Shown: positions 51,417-60,512, counted from the stretch's first letter. The stretch is DNA of 64,000 nucleotides from Glutamicibacter uratoxydans (GCF_006539925.1 NZ_BJNY01000019.1:1-64000); one strand, 5' to 3'. Made by a program: numbers and translations. Notes: generated by a model from the letters alone, not told the origin.

Positions 51417-53597
51417 TTAGCGGATGCAGACCACGGTGCGTGGTGCGTCGCCGCTGGCCTCGGTCATGCCGTGGGTCAGCGTTTCAAAGCCCGGGAACTT
51501 CGCGTTGAACTGCTCTTCGAAGCGCAGGTAGCCCATGATGGTGGCGTTGATGCGCTCGCCTGGCACCAGCAGCGGGATTCCCGGCGGGTATGGGGTCAGC
51601 AGCACCGCGGTGATGCGGCCTTCGAGCTGATCCAGCGGCACATGCTCTACCTCGCCGGCGGTCATGGCGGTCCATGCGTCGGTCGGGGTCATCTCCGCCT
51701 GCACCGGGGAGGTGTAGATCTCGGTGGTCAGGCGAGCCACATCGTGCTCGCGGTATTCCTCGTGGATGCGCTGGCACAGATCGCGCAGGCCGGTGGAAGC
51801 ATACTGCGGGTTCTCCGCCGCGAACTTCGGCATGGCGCGGCCCAGAGGCATATTTGCGTCATAGGCCTCCTTGAAGCGGTGCAGCTCGGAGATCATGGTG
51901 TTCCAGCGGCCCTTGGTGATGCCGATGGTGAACAGGATGAAGAAGGAGTAAAGGCCCGTCTTCTCCACGACGATGCCGTTCTCCGCCAGATAGTGGGAGA
52001 GGATGTTCGCCGGGATGCCGGTGTCCGAGTAGACACCGTTGACGTCCAGACCCTGGGTCATCACGGTGACCTTGATCGGATCGAGCATGGTGAAGCCGTC
52101 GTCGATGTTCTCGAAGCCGTGCCATGACTGCTCGCTGGTCAGCTCCCACTCTTCGCGGGCGGCTAGGCCCTCGCGGGCAGGGGTGTCCGGGCCCCAGACG
52201 TCGAACCACCAGTCCTGCTCCTCGCGGATGCGGATGATCGCGCGGCGGAACTCCATGGCCTCGGTGATGGCCTCTTCGACCAGCGAATGGCCGCCGCGGC
52301 CTTCCATCATGGCGGCCGAGACATCGCAGCTGGCGATGATCGCGTACTGCGGGCTGGTGGAGGTGTGCATCAGGAAGGACTCGTTGAAGATGGTCTGGTC
52401 CAGCTCGCGGGATTCGGATTCCTGCACCAGTACCTGGGATGCCTGGGACAGGCCGGCGAGCAGCTTGTGCGTGGACTGGGTCGCATAGACCATGGTGTCC
52501 TTGGCGCGCGGGCGGTCCTTGCCGATGGCGTGCATGCCGGAGTACAGCTCGTGGAAGCCTGCATGCGGCAGCCACGCCTCGTCGAAGTGCAGCGCCTCTA
52601 CGCGGCCGTCCATCTGGTGCTTGATCTCTTCGGCGTTGTAGATGATGCCGTCGTAGGTGCTCTGGGTGATGGTCAGGATCTTCGGCTTGCGCGTCTTGTC
52701 CTTGATGAACGGGTTCGCGTCGATCTTGGCCTGGATGGATTCGGCGGTGAACTCGCTGCGCGGGATCGGGCCGATGATGCCGGCCAGGTTGCGGGTCGGG
52801 GTCAGGAAGATCGGGATGGCCCCGGTGAGGATGATCGCGTGCAGCACCGACTTGTGGCAATTGCGGTCTACGATCACGATGTCCCCGGGGCCGACCATCG
52901 AGTTCCACACGATCTTGTTTGAGGTGGAGGTGCCGTTGGTGACGAAGTACAGGTGGTCGGCGTTGAAGGTGCGGGCGGCGCGCTTTTCCGACTCGGCCAC
53001 CGGGCCGGTGTGGTCGAGCAGCTGGCCGAGCTCCTCCACCGCGTTGCAGACGTCCGAGCGCAGCAGGTTTTCGCCGAAGAACTGGTGGAACAGGGTGCCG
53101 GTGGGGCTCTTGAGGAAGGCGGTGCCTCCGGAGTGGCCCGGGCAGTGCCAGGAGTAGGCGCCGTCGTTGGCGTAGTTCATCAGCGCGGAGAAGAACGGCG
53201 GGGCCAGCTGGGAGACATAGTGCGATGCTTCGCGGGCGATGGAGCGCGCGACGAACTCAGAGGTGTCCTCATAGGCGTTGATGAAGCCGTGCACATTGCG
53301 CAGCACCTCGGAAGGGATCACGCGCGCCGTGAGCCGTTCGCCGAATAGGAAGATCGGCAGGTTCTCATTGCGTTCGCGGATGGCATCCACCAGCGGCTGC
53401 GGGTTCGCGTCGGAGACGATCACCGAGGAGACGCGGCTGGTCATGGAGCTGATGGTCGCCTCATGGGCGCTGGGAACGTGGACCACTTCCAAGTCCAGCG
53501 CGCTCAGCGACTCGGACAGTTCGGTCAGTGCGGCCGAGCCAGCATGTGACTGGCCTGCCTCGTTCGACACGATCATGATGGGGAATTCCAGCTTCAC
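51417..53597 (-). CDS. Orn/Lys/Arg decarboxylase, class I (fold type I)
   Basis: A 726-residue PLP enzyme. The N-terminal ~125 residues are a response-regulator-like wing domain (IMIVSNEAGQ; SVIVSDANPQPL). The PLP core has SWHCPGHSGGTAF, NGTSTSNKIV, LHFDEAWLPHAGF and the Schiff-base Lys in TQSTHKLLAGLSQAS; a C-terminal domain completes it. These are inducible arginine, lysine or ornithine decarboxylases that make polyamines or consume protons. Which amino acid is used cannot be read off with confidence. The neighbours are a PucR regulator and an AnsP-type permease. Confidence 0.92.
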   Translation of the reverse strand: MKLEFPIMIVSNEAGQSHAGSAALTELSESLSALDLEVVHVPSAHEATISSMTSRVSSVIVSDANPQPLVDAIRERNENLPIFLFGERLTARVIPSEVLRNVHGFINAYEDTSEFVARSIAREASHYVSQLAPPFFSALMNYANDGAYSWHCPGHSGGTAFLKSPTGTLFHQFFGENLLRSDVCNAVEELGQLLDHTGPVAESEKRAARTFNADHLYFVTNGTSTSNKIVWNSMVGPGDIVIVDRNCHKSVLHAIILTGAIPIFLTPTRNLAGIIGPIPRSEFTAESIQAKIDANPFIKDKTRKPKILTITQSTYDGIIYNAEEIKHQMDGRVEALHFDEAWLPHAGFHELYSGMHAIGKDRPRAKDTMVYATQSTHKLLAGLSQASQVLVQESESRELDQTIFNESFLMHTSTSPQYAIIASCDVSAAMMEGRGGHSLVEEAITEAMEFRRAIIRIREEQDWWFDVWGPDTPAREGLAAREEWELTSEQSWHGFENIDDGFTMLDPIKVTVMTQGLDVNGVYSDTGIPANILSHYLAENGIVVEKTGLYSFFILFTIGITKGRWNTMISELHRFKEAYDANMPLGRAMPKFAAENPQYASTGLRDLCQRIHEEYREHDVARLTTEIYTSPVQAEMTPTDAWTAMTAGEVEHVPLDQLEGRITAVLLTPYPPGIPLLVPGERINATIMGYLRFEEQFNAKFPGFETLTHGMTEASGDAPRTVVCIR

Positions 53598-53633
53598 TCA
53601 TCCACTCCTCAACTGGTGCCCGGGAGACCGGGC

Positions 53634-53658
53634 GGCACAATAACCAGATCATTGTGCC
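53634..53658. promoter_or_regulatory. Inverted repeat upstream of the decarboxylase gene
   Basis: GGCACAAT (53634-53641) and ATTGTGCC (53651-53658) are a perfect 8-bp inverted repeat with a 9-bp spacer. It lies 37-61 bp upstream of the decarboxylase start and 62 bp beyond the PucR gene stop, where an activator or repressor site would be expected. Confidence 0.6.
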
Positions 53659-53720
53659 AGCCGGCGGGGCGCCGGGATTTGTCGGAGTTTGTGGGAATTT
53701 GGCAGGAGCTTGGTGGATTT

Positions 53721-55322
53721 CTACAAACTAGCTTCGAGCTGCACCCAGGCGGCCAGGCGTCGGGCCGGATCATCGAGGTCTAGATGGAATTGGCTGCGCG
53801 CACGGCGCAGCCGGTAGCGCACGGTGTTCTCGTGGACATCCAAATCCCGGGCTGCCTGTGCATAGTTGCCGTGGGCGCGCAGCCAGGCCAGGACATTAGG
53901 TCCGTAGTCGGTGTCATGGGCGGCGTCGTGGTCAAGCAGCGCCTGCACCTGATCGCCGCGGATCCAACTGGTGGCATTCACCGTGCGGGCCACCGCGCGC
54001 AGCAGCAGTGTGGGCTGGGCCGCCTGTGCGGTGACGACATCGCCGGGCAGCTGGGCGTCCAGAATCTCGTCGATCTGCGTTCTGGCGGCGGCGAAGTCGG
54101 CGATGGCAGGGAATTCGGAGCCGACGGCCGCGCGCATCTGCTGGCCAATGGCAGAGCTGACCTGTTCCAGCCCCAGCTGGGCAAGCCGCTCCAGCCCCTG
54201 GGCATCGCGCGGCTGGCTCAGCGCGTAGAAGCGGTGGCCGACGGTCACCAGCGCGGTGGGCCCCAGCATTGCCTGGAAGGCGCGGCCCAGCAGGGCGCGG
54301 ATCTGGTCCATGATCAGCGGAGGCACCTCGGTGGAGAGCATTTGGAAGGCCACCAGCTGCAGCGGGGCGGAGCGCACCTGCAACTCGTCCAGGTCCGAGG
54401 CAGATAATTCCTCGGAGGCCAGCAGCTTCCGGACGGCTTCAAGGCGTGCCCTGCTTGATTCGGTGGCGCGCCGCATTGATTCCATCATGAGCCCGGCTGC
54501 GCTGGCGGCTGCGGTGTCCAGCGCTTCGTGCTGTGCGTCGGTGAGCGGGGAATGGTCGGAGCGGATCACCCAGATGCTGCCCAGGTTGATGGTTCCCGAG
54601 CGAACGGCGATGGCCGCGCGGGGCAGCTGCTGCCCATCGCCCGGGAAGACCAGGGCTCCTTCCGTGCGCAGCACATCGCGGTAGCGGGCGTTGTTATGCG
54701 GGGACTGCGAGGCGTGGCGGCCCAGGATGCCCGCGGTGCGCAGCGGGTCGATGAGCTGGCCCGGGTGGGTGGAATAGGCGAGGACCGCGCGGCCCAGGTC
54801 TTCAATGGCCGCCGCTCCGCCGAAGTGGCTGGCCAGTGCGTTGACCAGGTCGTGCAGCGAGCCGCTGCCGGTGCCCAGCGGCCTGCCCTGCCAGTCGCGC
54901 TCGCCCAGCGATCGGGAGATCATTGCGTCCAGGTAGCGCCAGGGGATGTTCTGCGCGAAGTGCAGGATCGGCACACCGGTGCGCTCCCCGAGCTCGGCCA
55001 GCGTCGGCAGCGCATCCAGCGGCGCCTTCAGCCCCACGGCGCTGGCATTGGCGGCCGCCGCGCGGCGCAGCATGCTTTCCAGCCCGCCGCCCACGCTGAA
55101 GCCCAGCGACTCTGCGGAGACAACGTAGTAGAGCATTCCGGGGTCGATGCTCAGGGCCGCGGAGGAGTCGGCGAATTCGGTGCCGGTGACTACCGGGTGG
55201 CCGGTGGTCTGCGGGTTGAGCAGTTGGACATTGGAAGATCCCAAGGCGGTGACTAGGTCGGAAATAGTAACCGGTGCGCCGGCATCGTCGTCGGGCACAT
55301 TTGGTGGAATCCATGAAGCCAT
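53721..55322 (-). CDS. PucR-family transcriptional regulator
   Basis: A 533-residue regulator. The N-terminal PucR domain spans ~10-125 (ISDLVTALGSSNVQLLNPQTTGHPVV). A GGDEF-like/CdaR middle domain is followed by the C-terminal HTH_30: LLDHDAAHDTDYGPNVLAWLRAHGNYAQAARDLDVHENTVRYRLRR (about residues 465-510). PucR proteins sense small metabolites and usually control neighbouring catabolic or transport genes. It is divergent from the AnsP-type permease (66-bp gap) and lies upstream of the decarboxylase on the same strand, so both are candidate targets. Confidence 0.92.
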   Translation of the reverse strand: MASWIPPNVPDDDAGAPVTISDLVTALGSSNVQLLNPQTTGHPVVTGTEFADSSAALSIDPGMLYYVVSAESLGFSVGGGLESMLRRAAAANASAVGLKAPLDALPTLAELGERTGVPILHFAQNIPWRYLDAMISRSLGERDWQGRPLGTGSGSLHDLVNALASHFGGAAAIEDLGRAVLAYSTHPGQLIDPLRTAGILGRHASQSPHNNARYRDVLRTEGALVFPGDGQQLPRAAIAVRSGTINLGSIWVIRSDHSPLTDAQHEALDTAAASAAGLMMESMRRATESSRARLEAVRKLLASEELSASDLDELQVRSAPLQLVAFQMLSTEVPPLIMDQIRALLGRAFQAMLGPTALVTVGHRFYALSQPRDAQGLERLAQLGLEQVSSAIGQQMRAAVGSEFPAIADFAAARTQIDEILDAQLPGDVVTAQAAQPTLLLRAVARTVNATSWIRGDQVQALLDHDAAHDTDYGPNVLAWLRAHGNYAQAARDLDVHENTVRYRLRRARSQFHLDLDDPARRLAAWVQLEASL

Positions 55323-55436
55323 GGGAAAAGTTTAGGGGAAAAATACAAAATGAACCCTATACATTTCTTTTAGGATGGCACCTAGTCAATGAGTGACCCG
55401 CATCACCGATGGGTCCAGGGAAGGCAAATCCACCGC

Positions 55437-56897
55437 ATGAGTGCAAGCACCGAACAACAGTCCGCAAAGGCATCAAACGATGCCTCCTGGCAGACCGGAG
55501 AAGACCGCGGCTACCAGCAGGGGCTGAGCGCCCGCCAGATCCAAATGATCGCCATCGGCGGCGCCATCGGTACCGGGTTGTTCATGGGAGCAGGCGGCGC
55601 GCTGCGCACCGCCGGCCCGTCGATCATCATCACCTACCTGCTGTGCGGGCTTGCCGCCTATGCGATCCTGCGCGCGCTGGGCGAGCTGGTCGTTTACCGC
55701 CCATCCAGCGGATCCTTCGTCTCCTACGCCCGCGAATTCTTCGGCGAGAAGGCGGCCTATGCTTCGGGCTGGCTGTACTGGATGAACTGGGTCATGACGG
55801 CGGTGGTCGACGTGACGGCAGTGGCCCTGTACTTGCAGTTCTTCGGCAAGTATTCGCCGGTGTTCACCGCCATCCCGCAGTGGGTCTACACGCTGGTGGC
55901 GCTTGTGGTGGTCACCGCGCTGAACCTGGTCTCCGTCAAGCTCTTCGGCGAGATGGAATTCTGGTTCTCGGTGATCAAGGTGGCCACCCTGGTGGGCTTC
56001 TTATGCATCGGCATCTACATGGTCATCTTCGGCACCCCGGTCGAGGGCCAGCAGGTGGGCTTCTCGCTGATCACCGACAACGGCGGCATCTTCCCCACCG
56101 GCGTGCTGCCGGGCCTGATCGCCATCCAGGGCGTCATCTTCGCCTATGCCGCCATCGAGCTGATCGGCACCACCGCCGGTGAAACCAAGGACGCGCGCAA
56201 GCTCATCCCGCGCGCGGTGAACACCGTGCTGCTGCGCATCGGCCTGTTCTACATCGGCTCGCTGGTGCTGCTGTGCCTGCTGCTCCCTTTCACCGCCTAC
56301 AAGGCTGACGAGTCGCCGTTCGTGACCTTCTTCTCCAGCACCGGCATCGAGGGCACCGACGTGATCATGAACCTCGTGGTGCTCACCGCGGCGATGAGCT
56401 CGCTGAACGCCGGCATGTACTCCACCGGCCGCATCCTGCGCTCCATGGCCATGGCAGGGTCCGCCCCTGCCTTCGCCTCGAAGATGACCAACCAGGGCGT
56501 GCCCTATGGAGGCATCCTGATCACCTCCGGCGTCTCGCTGCTCGGCGTGGTGCTCAACGCCATCGTCCCCGAGCAGGCATTCGCCATCGTGCTCAACCTT
56601 GCATCGGTGGGCATCGTCGGCTCCTGGGCAATGATTGTGATGTGCCAGATGAAGCTTGTCTGGCTCTCGAAGCGGGGTTTGGCAACGCGTCCGGACTACC
56701 AGCTGCCCGGAGGCATGGCCACCGGCTGGGTGGTGCTTGCCTTCCTTTTCGGCGTGCTGGTGCTCATGGCATTCGACAACCCGATCGGCACCTGGACCAT
56801 CGCTTCGCTGGTGCTGCTGATTCCAGTCATGATCTGGGGCTGGTACGCCTGCCGAGGACGCGTGGCGCACCTGGCCGCTCTGCGCGAGCACCGGTAG
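55437..56897 (+). CDS. L-asparagine permease-like amino acid transporter
   Basis: A 486-residue AAT-family permease with twelve helices. IQMIAIGGAIGTGLFMGAGG in helix 1, ALGELVVYRPSSGSFVSYAR and EFFGEKAAYASGWLYWMNW after it are nearly diagnostic for AnsP-type asparagine permeases. FAYAAIELIGTTAGETKDARKLIP is the helix-6 signature. ATG 55437 (AGGGAAGG 12 nt upstream) is preferred to ATG 55389, but both are possible. The adjacent PucR regulator and decarboxylase suggest joint amino-acid use; asparagine specificity is from motif similarity only. Confidence 0.88.
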   Translation: MSASTEQQSAKASNDASWQTGEDRGYQQGLSARQIQMIAIGGAIGTGLFMGAGGALRTAGPSIIITYLLCGLAAYAILRALGELVVYRPSSGSFVSYAREFFGEKAAYASGWLYWMNWVMTAVVDVTAVALYLQFFGKYSPVFTAIPQWVYTLVALVVVTALNLVSVKLFGEMEFWFSVIKVATLVGFLCIGIYMVIFGTPVEGQQVGFSLITDNGGIFPTGVLPGLIAIQGVIFAYAAIELIGTTAGETKDARKLIPRAVNTVLLRIGLFYIGSLVLLCLLLPFTAYKADESPFVTFFSSTGIEGTDVIMNLVVLTAAMSSLNAGMYSTGRILRSMAMAGSAPAFASKMTNQGVPYGGILITSGVSLLGVVLNAIVPEQAFAIVLNLASVGIVGSWAMIVMCQMKLVWLSKRGLATRPDYQLPGGMATGWVVLAFLFGVLVLMAFDNPIGTWTIASLVLLIPVMIWGWYACRGRVAHLAALREHR

Positions 56898-56941
56898 ATA
56901 TGCTGTGATGCATCATTGAATTCCAAAGGAAGGCGCATCAG

Positions 56942-57493
56942 TTGTCCGAGTTCTCGCAATTGGTTGACCTCATTGCTGTGCTGAACCAGGTTGATGCCGG
57001 CCCGGGCATTCGAGCCGCGGTGCATGTGGAGGGACAAGAGGAGTCTGCAACCTGCAATATTGAAGCGCGGGGAGAGCTATCTACCTATCGGACGATCAAA
57101 CGCAGCGGCGGCTTCACCCGGGAGATCACCTATCGTGCGGATAAACGGCAGGCAGAAATCGTTGATGACGGGCAGTTGCTGGCAGTGCAGGATGAAGAAT
57201 TCAGGATTCCTTTATCGGCACCCGAACTTGCTATGTTCAGGCCCTTGGACCTGCCGATGTGGGGCGGCTCGATGGATTCGCACAGGGTCCAAAGCGTTTC
57301 CCGCATAAATGGAGGGGAATTCCTCTTAGAAGCGGTGATGCTTGGTCGTGATGGGCAGCTTGGGGAGACTGTCACTATCCAGATCAGCGCCGAGTTCGGC
57401 TTTGTTGTCAGGATGAGGTGGAACTACTGCGAATATACGACCAGCAATGTCGAAATTGCGCACATGCCTAACGAATGGTGGCCGTTGGGCTGA
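56942..57493 (+). CDS. Unknown protein of 183 residues
   Basis: A soluble, beta-rich protein with no signal peptide, starting MSEFSQLVDLIAVLNQVDAG. Alternating short strands (TREITYRADKRQAEIVDDGQ; VTIQISAEFGFVVRMRW) suggest a half-barrel, and WWPLG ends the protein. No family is recognised. The start is TTG 56942, with AAAGGA upstream. It is followed by the left copy of the duplicated ppa-type terminator. Confidence 0.6.
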   Translation: MSEFSQLVDLIAVLNQVDAGPGIRAAVHVEGQEESATCNIEARGELSTYRTIKRSGGFTREITYRADKRQAEIVDDGQLLAVQDEEFRIPLSAPELAMFRPLDLPMWGGSMDSHRVQSVSRINGGEFLLEAVMLGRDGQLGETVTIQISAEFGFVVRMRWNYCEYTTSNVEIAHMPNEWWPLG

Positions 57494-57510
57494 AAATTTG
57501 AACTAAAACA

Positions 57511-57547
57511 AATGGCGGCAACCGCGTGGTTGCCGCCATTGTTGTGG
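57511..57547 (+). repeat. Left copy of duplicated terminator (also terminates the 183-residue gene)
   Basis: AATGGCGGCAACC (57511-57523), GCGT loop, GGTTGCCGCCATT (57528-57540), then GTTGTGG. It matches the ppa terminator copy at 58522-58558 in 35 of 37 bases, the two differences being in the loop, in the same orientation, 1011 bp away. Flanking bases are also partly alike (TAAAAC/TAAAAAC to the left, CCTAGG/CTTAGG to the right). Confidence 0.88.
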
Positions 57548-57751
57548 TCCTAGGTTCGAATCGACAGATGACTAAATTCGGACCACGTTTATGGAAGATT
57601 TTATGGGCCATAGCCGAATATCCTGTAAGAGGAAATTCGGAGGCAGCTGAACTTCTCAGGCCGTGGGTAGTTGGAGACCCTAAATTCGTGGACAAGAGCT
57701 TGCTCCTCTTGTCATAATGAAAAATGTCGAAGGCAATAGCGTTCGAAAGTA
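57548..57751. other. Gene-free AT-rich stretch inside the putative insertion
   Basis: This is the rest of a roughly 300-bp gap. A 49-codon rightward frame (57568-57717, MTKFGPRLWKILWAIAEYPV and onward to SLLLLS) is possible but has no ribosome-binding site and no recognisable product; it may be a remnant. GGTTCGAATC at 57553-57562 looks like a tRNA T-loop, but its flanks do not pair, so no tRNA is present. Confidence 0.4.
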
Positions 57752-57788
57752 AGCCCGGCAGTCCTCCGGAGGTGTGACGAGCCGGGCT
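57752..57788 (-). terminator. Terminator of the DUF3800 gene
   Basis: AGCCCGGC (57752-57759) pairs with GCCGGGCT (57781-57788). The loop itself contains CTCCGGAG, a second small hairpin. Read leftwards it follows the DUF3800 stop by 7 bp. Confidence 0.6.
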
Positions 57789-57795
57789 GGCGTAT

Positions 57796-58335
57796 TTAAC
57801 AGGAACGCACGTCCAAGATCAATGGCGTGATCTTCTTCCTCCAGTTTCCTTCCCGGTTGTAGCACCAAGCGATTGCGTCGCTTGCCCAAAGCAGTGGTTC
57901 TTCTTTCTTTCCCCGGTGCACGTACCGTAGATCTGCGTAGCGTAACTCTTTGAGACGTTTTGCGATAATCCGCCGGTCAGCTGCGTCAATCGATGCATCT
58001 GATTCGATAGTTAGGGCTCGGATTCCTTCAGCAACGATGTCGTCGAGCATGGCGTGGATGCAGGACTCTCGTGCTAGAACGTGTCTATTAGCTGATGAAG
58101 CATAGATGATTGAGGTGAGTTGGCAATCGAGCATGATGTCGATGAACCTGTTTCTGACTGCATCGCGTTCTCGCACAAAGTGGACATAGTCTGTCCCTCT
58201 GTGCCGACCTGCTTTGAGCTCAGTACGGATCACATTGAGCGATGCAGAGGTCGCAATGGTGGCAACGAGGTAATAACCTTTGGCCTTACACTCGTCGACG
58301 AAAAATTGCGACTGCCTAGGAAGATCTAAGGCCAT
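57796..58335 (-). CDS. DUF3800-like protein (RNase H-type fold)
   Basis: A 179-residue protein. The family-type opening is FFVDECKAKGYYLVATIA (Asp-Glu of the VDE motif near residue 13). IYASSANRHVLARESCIHAMLDDIV lies mid-protein, TIESDASIDAADRRII has an acidic cluster, and the closing EEPLLWASDAIAWCYNREGNWRKKI matches the PLLWxxDAIAW motif of actinobacterial DUF3800-like proteins. The acidic residues expected for a metal-dependent nuclease are kept, but no activity is established. The gene is AT-richer than its neighbours and lies between two copies of the ppa terminator, suggesting transfer. Confidence 0.75.
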   Translation of the reverse strand: MALDLPRQSQFFVDECKAKGYYLVATIATSASLNVIRTELKAGRHRGTDYVHFVRERDAVRNRFIDIMLDCQLTSIIYASSANRHVLARESCIHAMLDDIVAEGIRALTIESDASIDAADRRIIAKRLKELRYADLRYVHRGKKEEPLLWASDAIAWCYNREGNWRKKITPLILDVRSC

Positions 58336-58521
58336 AGTCGGTTCACCTGATCCCTGCGTTCGGGTAGCGGGGCTCGGCCTTTAAAGCATGCCTCTTCCGC
58401 AATGACCGGCGTGCATTTCTTGTTTCTAAAGCCTAGGTGAACTTTTTTGAAGGCCCTGAAATTCAGCAAGCTTTGTGGATAAGCGCCGGCTCGTATTCTG
58501 CGGCGCCGGGGCTTAAAAACT

Positions 58522-58558
58522 AATGGCGGCAACCAAGTGGTTGCCGCCATTGTTGTGG
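58522..58558 (-). terminator. ppa terminator; right copy of the duplicated hairpin
   Basis: AATGGCGGCAACC (58522-58534), AAGT loop, GGTTGCCGCCATT (58539-58551), then GTTGTGG leading to the ppa stop. Read leftwards the stem is followed by AGTTTTTAAG, a good U-tract. This is the working terminator of ppa, and the 37-bp segment recurs at 57511-57547. The 186 bp between it and the DUF3800 gene show no gene. Confidence 0.9.
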
Positions 58559-58560
58559 CC

Positions 58561-59040
58561 TTAGGCCTTGAAGCGCTCGATGGAGCGTGCCAGCTCAGCT
58601 TCTGCAGCCTCGCGGCCTTCCCAGCCCTCAGCCTTGACCCACTTGCCTGGCTCCAGGTCCTTGTAGCGGGTGAAGAAGTGCTCGATCTCCTTGATCAGCC
58701 ACTCGTCGATGTCCTCGAGCTCCTTGATGTGGTCAAAGCGCTTGTCGGCAGGAACACACAGCAGCTTGGCGTCTCCACCGCCGTCGTCGGTCATGTTGAA
58801 GACGCCGATGGGGCGGGCCTCAACCACAACGCCTGGGATCAGGTCGACGCCTGGGATGTAGACCATGGCATCCAGCGGATCGCCGTCTTCGCCGAGGGTG
58901 TCGTCGAAGTAGCCGTAGTGGGTTGGGTACTGCATCGAGGTGAACAGCACGCGGTCCAGGCGCAGGCGGTGGGTCTCGTGGTCGATCTCGTACTTGACGC
59001 GCGATCCGGTTGGGATCTCGATGGTCACGTCGTGGCTCAT
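58561..59040 (-). CDS. ppa: Inorganic pyrophosphatase
   Basis: Hydrolyses pyrophosphate. A soluble family I enzyme of 159 residues: [29 protein letters not shown]-type substrate-binding start, the metal site [11 protein letters not shown], and [10 protein letters not shown] with the catalytic Asp residues; [12 protein letters not shown] near the end is also conserved. ATG 59040 is chosen over the GTG at 59049 because AGGAG overlaps that codon. It is divergent from dacB, the usual actinobacterial order. Confidence 0.96.
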   Translation of the reverse strand: MSHDVTIEIPTGSRVKYEIDHETHRLRLDRVLFTSMQYPTHYGYFDDTLGEDGDPLDAMVYIPGVDLIPGVVVEARPIGVFNMTDDGGGDAKLLCVPADKRFDHIKELEDIDEWLIKEIEHFFTRYKDLEPGKWVKAEGWEGREAAEAELARSIERFKA

Positions 59041-59138
59041 GAAAAGCACACTCCTAAACTAGTCTTAGGGATATCCGCTATTAAGGGTATAACGCCCAAG
59101 GCGCCGAGGAAGAGCATCTGCGAGAGGACTACCGCCAC

Positions 59139-60500
59139 ATGAACACTGCCACCAGGCGAACCGTCACGATTTTGGCGGCCGTTCTCTGTGTGGCTGGCAT
59201 GGTGCTGGCAATGATTTTTGCCCCGCGCTTCTTCACCGGGGAGCCCGAAGCCTTCTACACGCCCGCCAGCGCGCAGCTGGCGGCTGAGTCCCAGCCTGCC
59301 GTCAAGGACTTGGACCCCGAGGCCCCCGCGCCAGACCCAGCGGTCTTCGCCTCCCAACTCGACGCAATCCTGGCCGACAACCCCGATGGCACCAAGTTCA
59401 CCGCCCAGGTAGTGGATGTTGAAAGCGGCACTGTGCTCTACGACCGCAACTCCACCGCCAACGGCACCCCTGCCTCAAGCCTGAAGCTTGCCACGGCATT
59501 CGCCGCCCTGGACACCCTGGGCGCAGATGCCCAGCTGCCCACCACCGTGCTGCTCGACGGGGACACGCTGGTCCTGCGCGGCGGGGGAGACGTGCTGCTG
59601 GGTAGCGGGGAATCAGACCCGGCGCACCCCAAAGGATATGCGGGACTGGCCACGCTGGCTCAGCAGGCGGCCAAGGAGCTCAAGAGCCGCGGGGTGGGCT
59701 CGGTGAAGCTGTGGCTGGATGATTCGCTGTTCGGCGATGCGCAGCAGAATCCCGACTGGGACAAGTCCCTGTATACCTCGAACAACATCGCCCCGGTGTA
59801 CCCGATCGCCCGTTTTGCGGGGCGTTCCTCCCAGGACCCGAAGGCCGGCTACCAGACGGATGCCGCCCAAAGCGCACGGCAGGCCTTTGCCGCGGCGCTG
59901 GGCACGCAGATCAAGGTCAGCGAGTCCGGGCGCGGGGCCTATGAGGGCGGCGAGCAGATTGCGCAGGTCGACTCCGCGCCGCTGCGCGATGTCATCAAGT
60001 ACATGCTGCTGGTATCGGACAATTATGTTGCAGAAACCATGGGACGGCTCGTCGCCGTGGCCAAGGGGATGGATCCTGCGCAGGCGGGAGCCGCAGTGGC
60101 CGCGGTGGTCCAGGAGCACGGCGCAGAAAACGTGCACCTCTCCGACGCCAGCGGGCTGGCGGCGGTGAACAAGATTTCCCCCGCTGCGCTGACTTCCGTG
60201 CTGCGCTCGGCGGCCACCAGCGACAAGGCGGGGCTGCGCGAACTGGTCTACTCCCTGCCGGTGGCCGGCTACAACGGCACCCTGATGCAGCGGCTGGGCG
60301 GGGACTCGACGCTGGGCATGGTCCGCGCCAAGACGGGATCGCTGTCCGGGGTGGCGACCCTGACAGGCATGACCATGACCGACGACGGGCGCCTGCTGGC
60401 ATTCTCCATCTTCGCCAACCAGCCAAGCGGCGGCCTTGCACCGCATAAACCCACCATCGACCAGGCAGTCACCGCGATCCGCGGCTGCGGCTGCCGGTAG
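59139..60500 (+). CDS. dacB: D-alanyl-D-alanine carboxypeptidase/endopeptidase (PBP4 type)
   Basis: Trims or cuts peptidoglycan cross-links. A 453-residue class C low-mass penicillin-binding protein with an N-terminal signal/anchor helix (about residues 8-29). Motifs: SxxK as Ser113-Ser-Leu-Lys116 with Ser113 the nucleophile, SxN in LLVSDNYVAETMGRLVA, and KTG in VRAKTGSLSGVATLTG. A long insert between the first two is typical of PBP4. It heads the conserved run dacB - metalloprotease - tilS - hpt - ftsH. Confidence 0.94.
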   Translation: MNTATRRTVTILAAVLCVAGMVLAMIFAPRFFTGEPEAFYTPASAQLAAESQPAVKDLDPEAPAPDPAVFASQLDAILADNPDGTKFTAQVVDVESGTVLYDRNSTANGTPASSLKLATAFAALDTLGADAQLPTTVLLDGDTLVLRGGGDVLLGSGESDPAHPKGYAGLATLAQQAAKELKSRGVGSVKLWLDDSLFGDAQQNPDWDKSLYTSNNIAPVYPIARFAGRSSQDPKAGYQTDAAQSARQAFAAALGTQIKVSESGRGAYEGGEQIAQVDSAPLRDVIKYMLLVSDNYVAETMGRLVAVAKGMDPAQAGAAVAAVVQEHGAENVHLSDASGLAAVNKISPAALTSVLRSAATSDKAGLRELVYSLPVAGYNGTLMQRLGGDSTLGMVRAKTGSLSGVATLTGMTMTDDGRLLAFSIFANQPSGGLAPHKPTIDQAVTAIRGCGCR

Positions 60501-60512
60501 CCAGGAGCAGAT

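Noticed and set aside
57553-57562. GGTTCGAATC, tRNA T-loop-like sequence at the left edge of the DUF3800 module
   Set aside because: Attractive as an attachment-site remnant, but the flanking bases cannot form a T-stem and no acceptor or anticodon arm is present. Probably chance.
57568-57717. Possible 49-codon rightward gene
   Set aside because: No ribosome-binding site, no recognisable domain and low length; listed only as a possible remnant.
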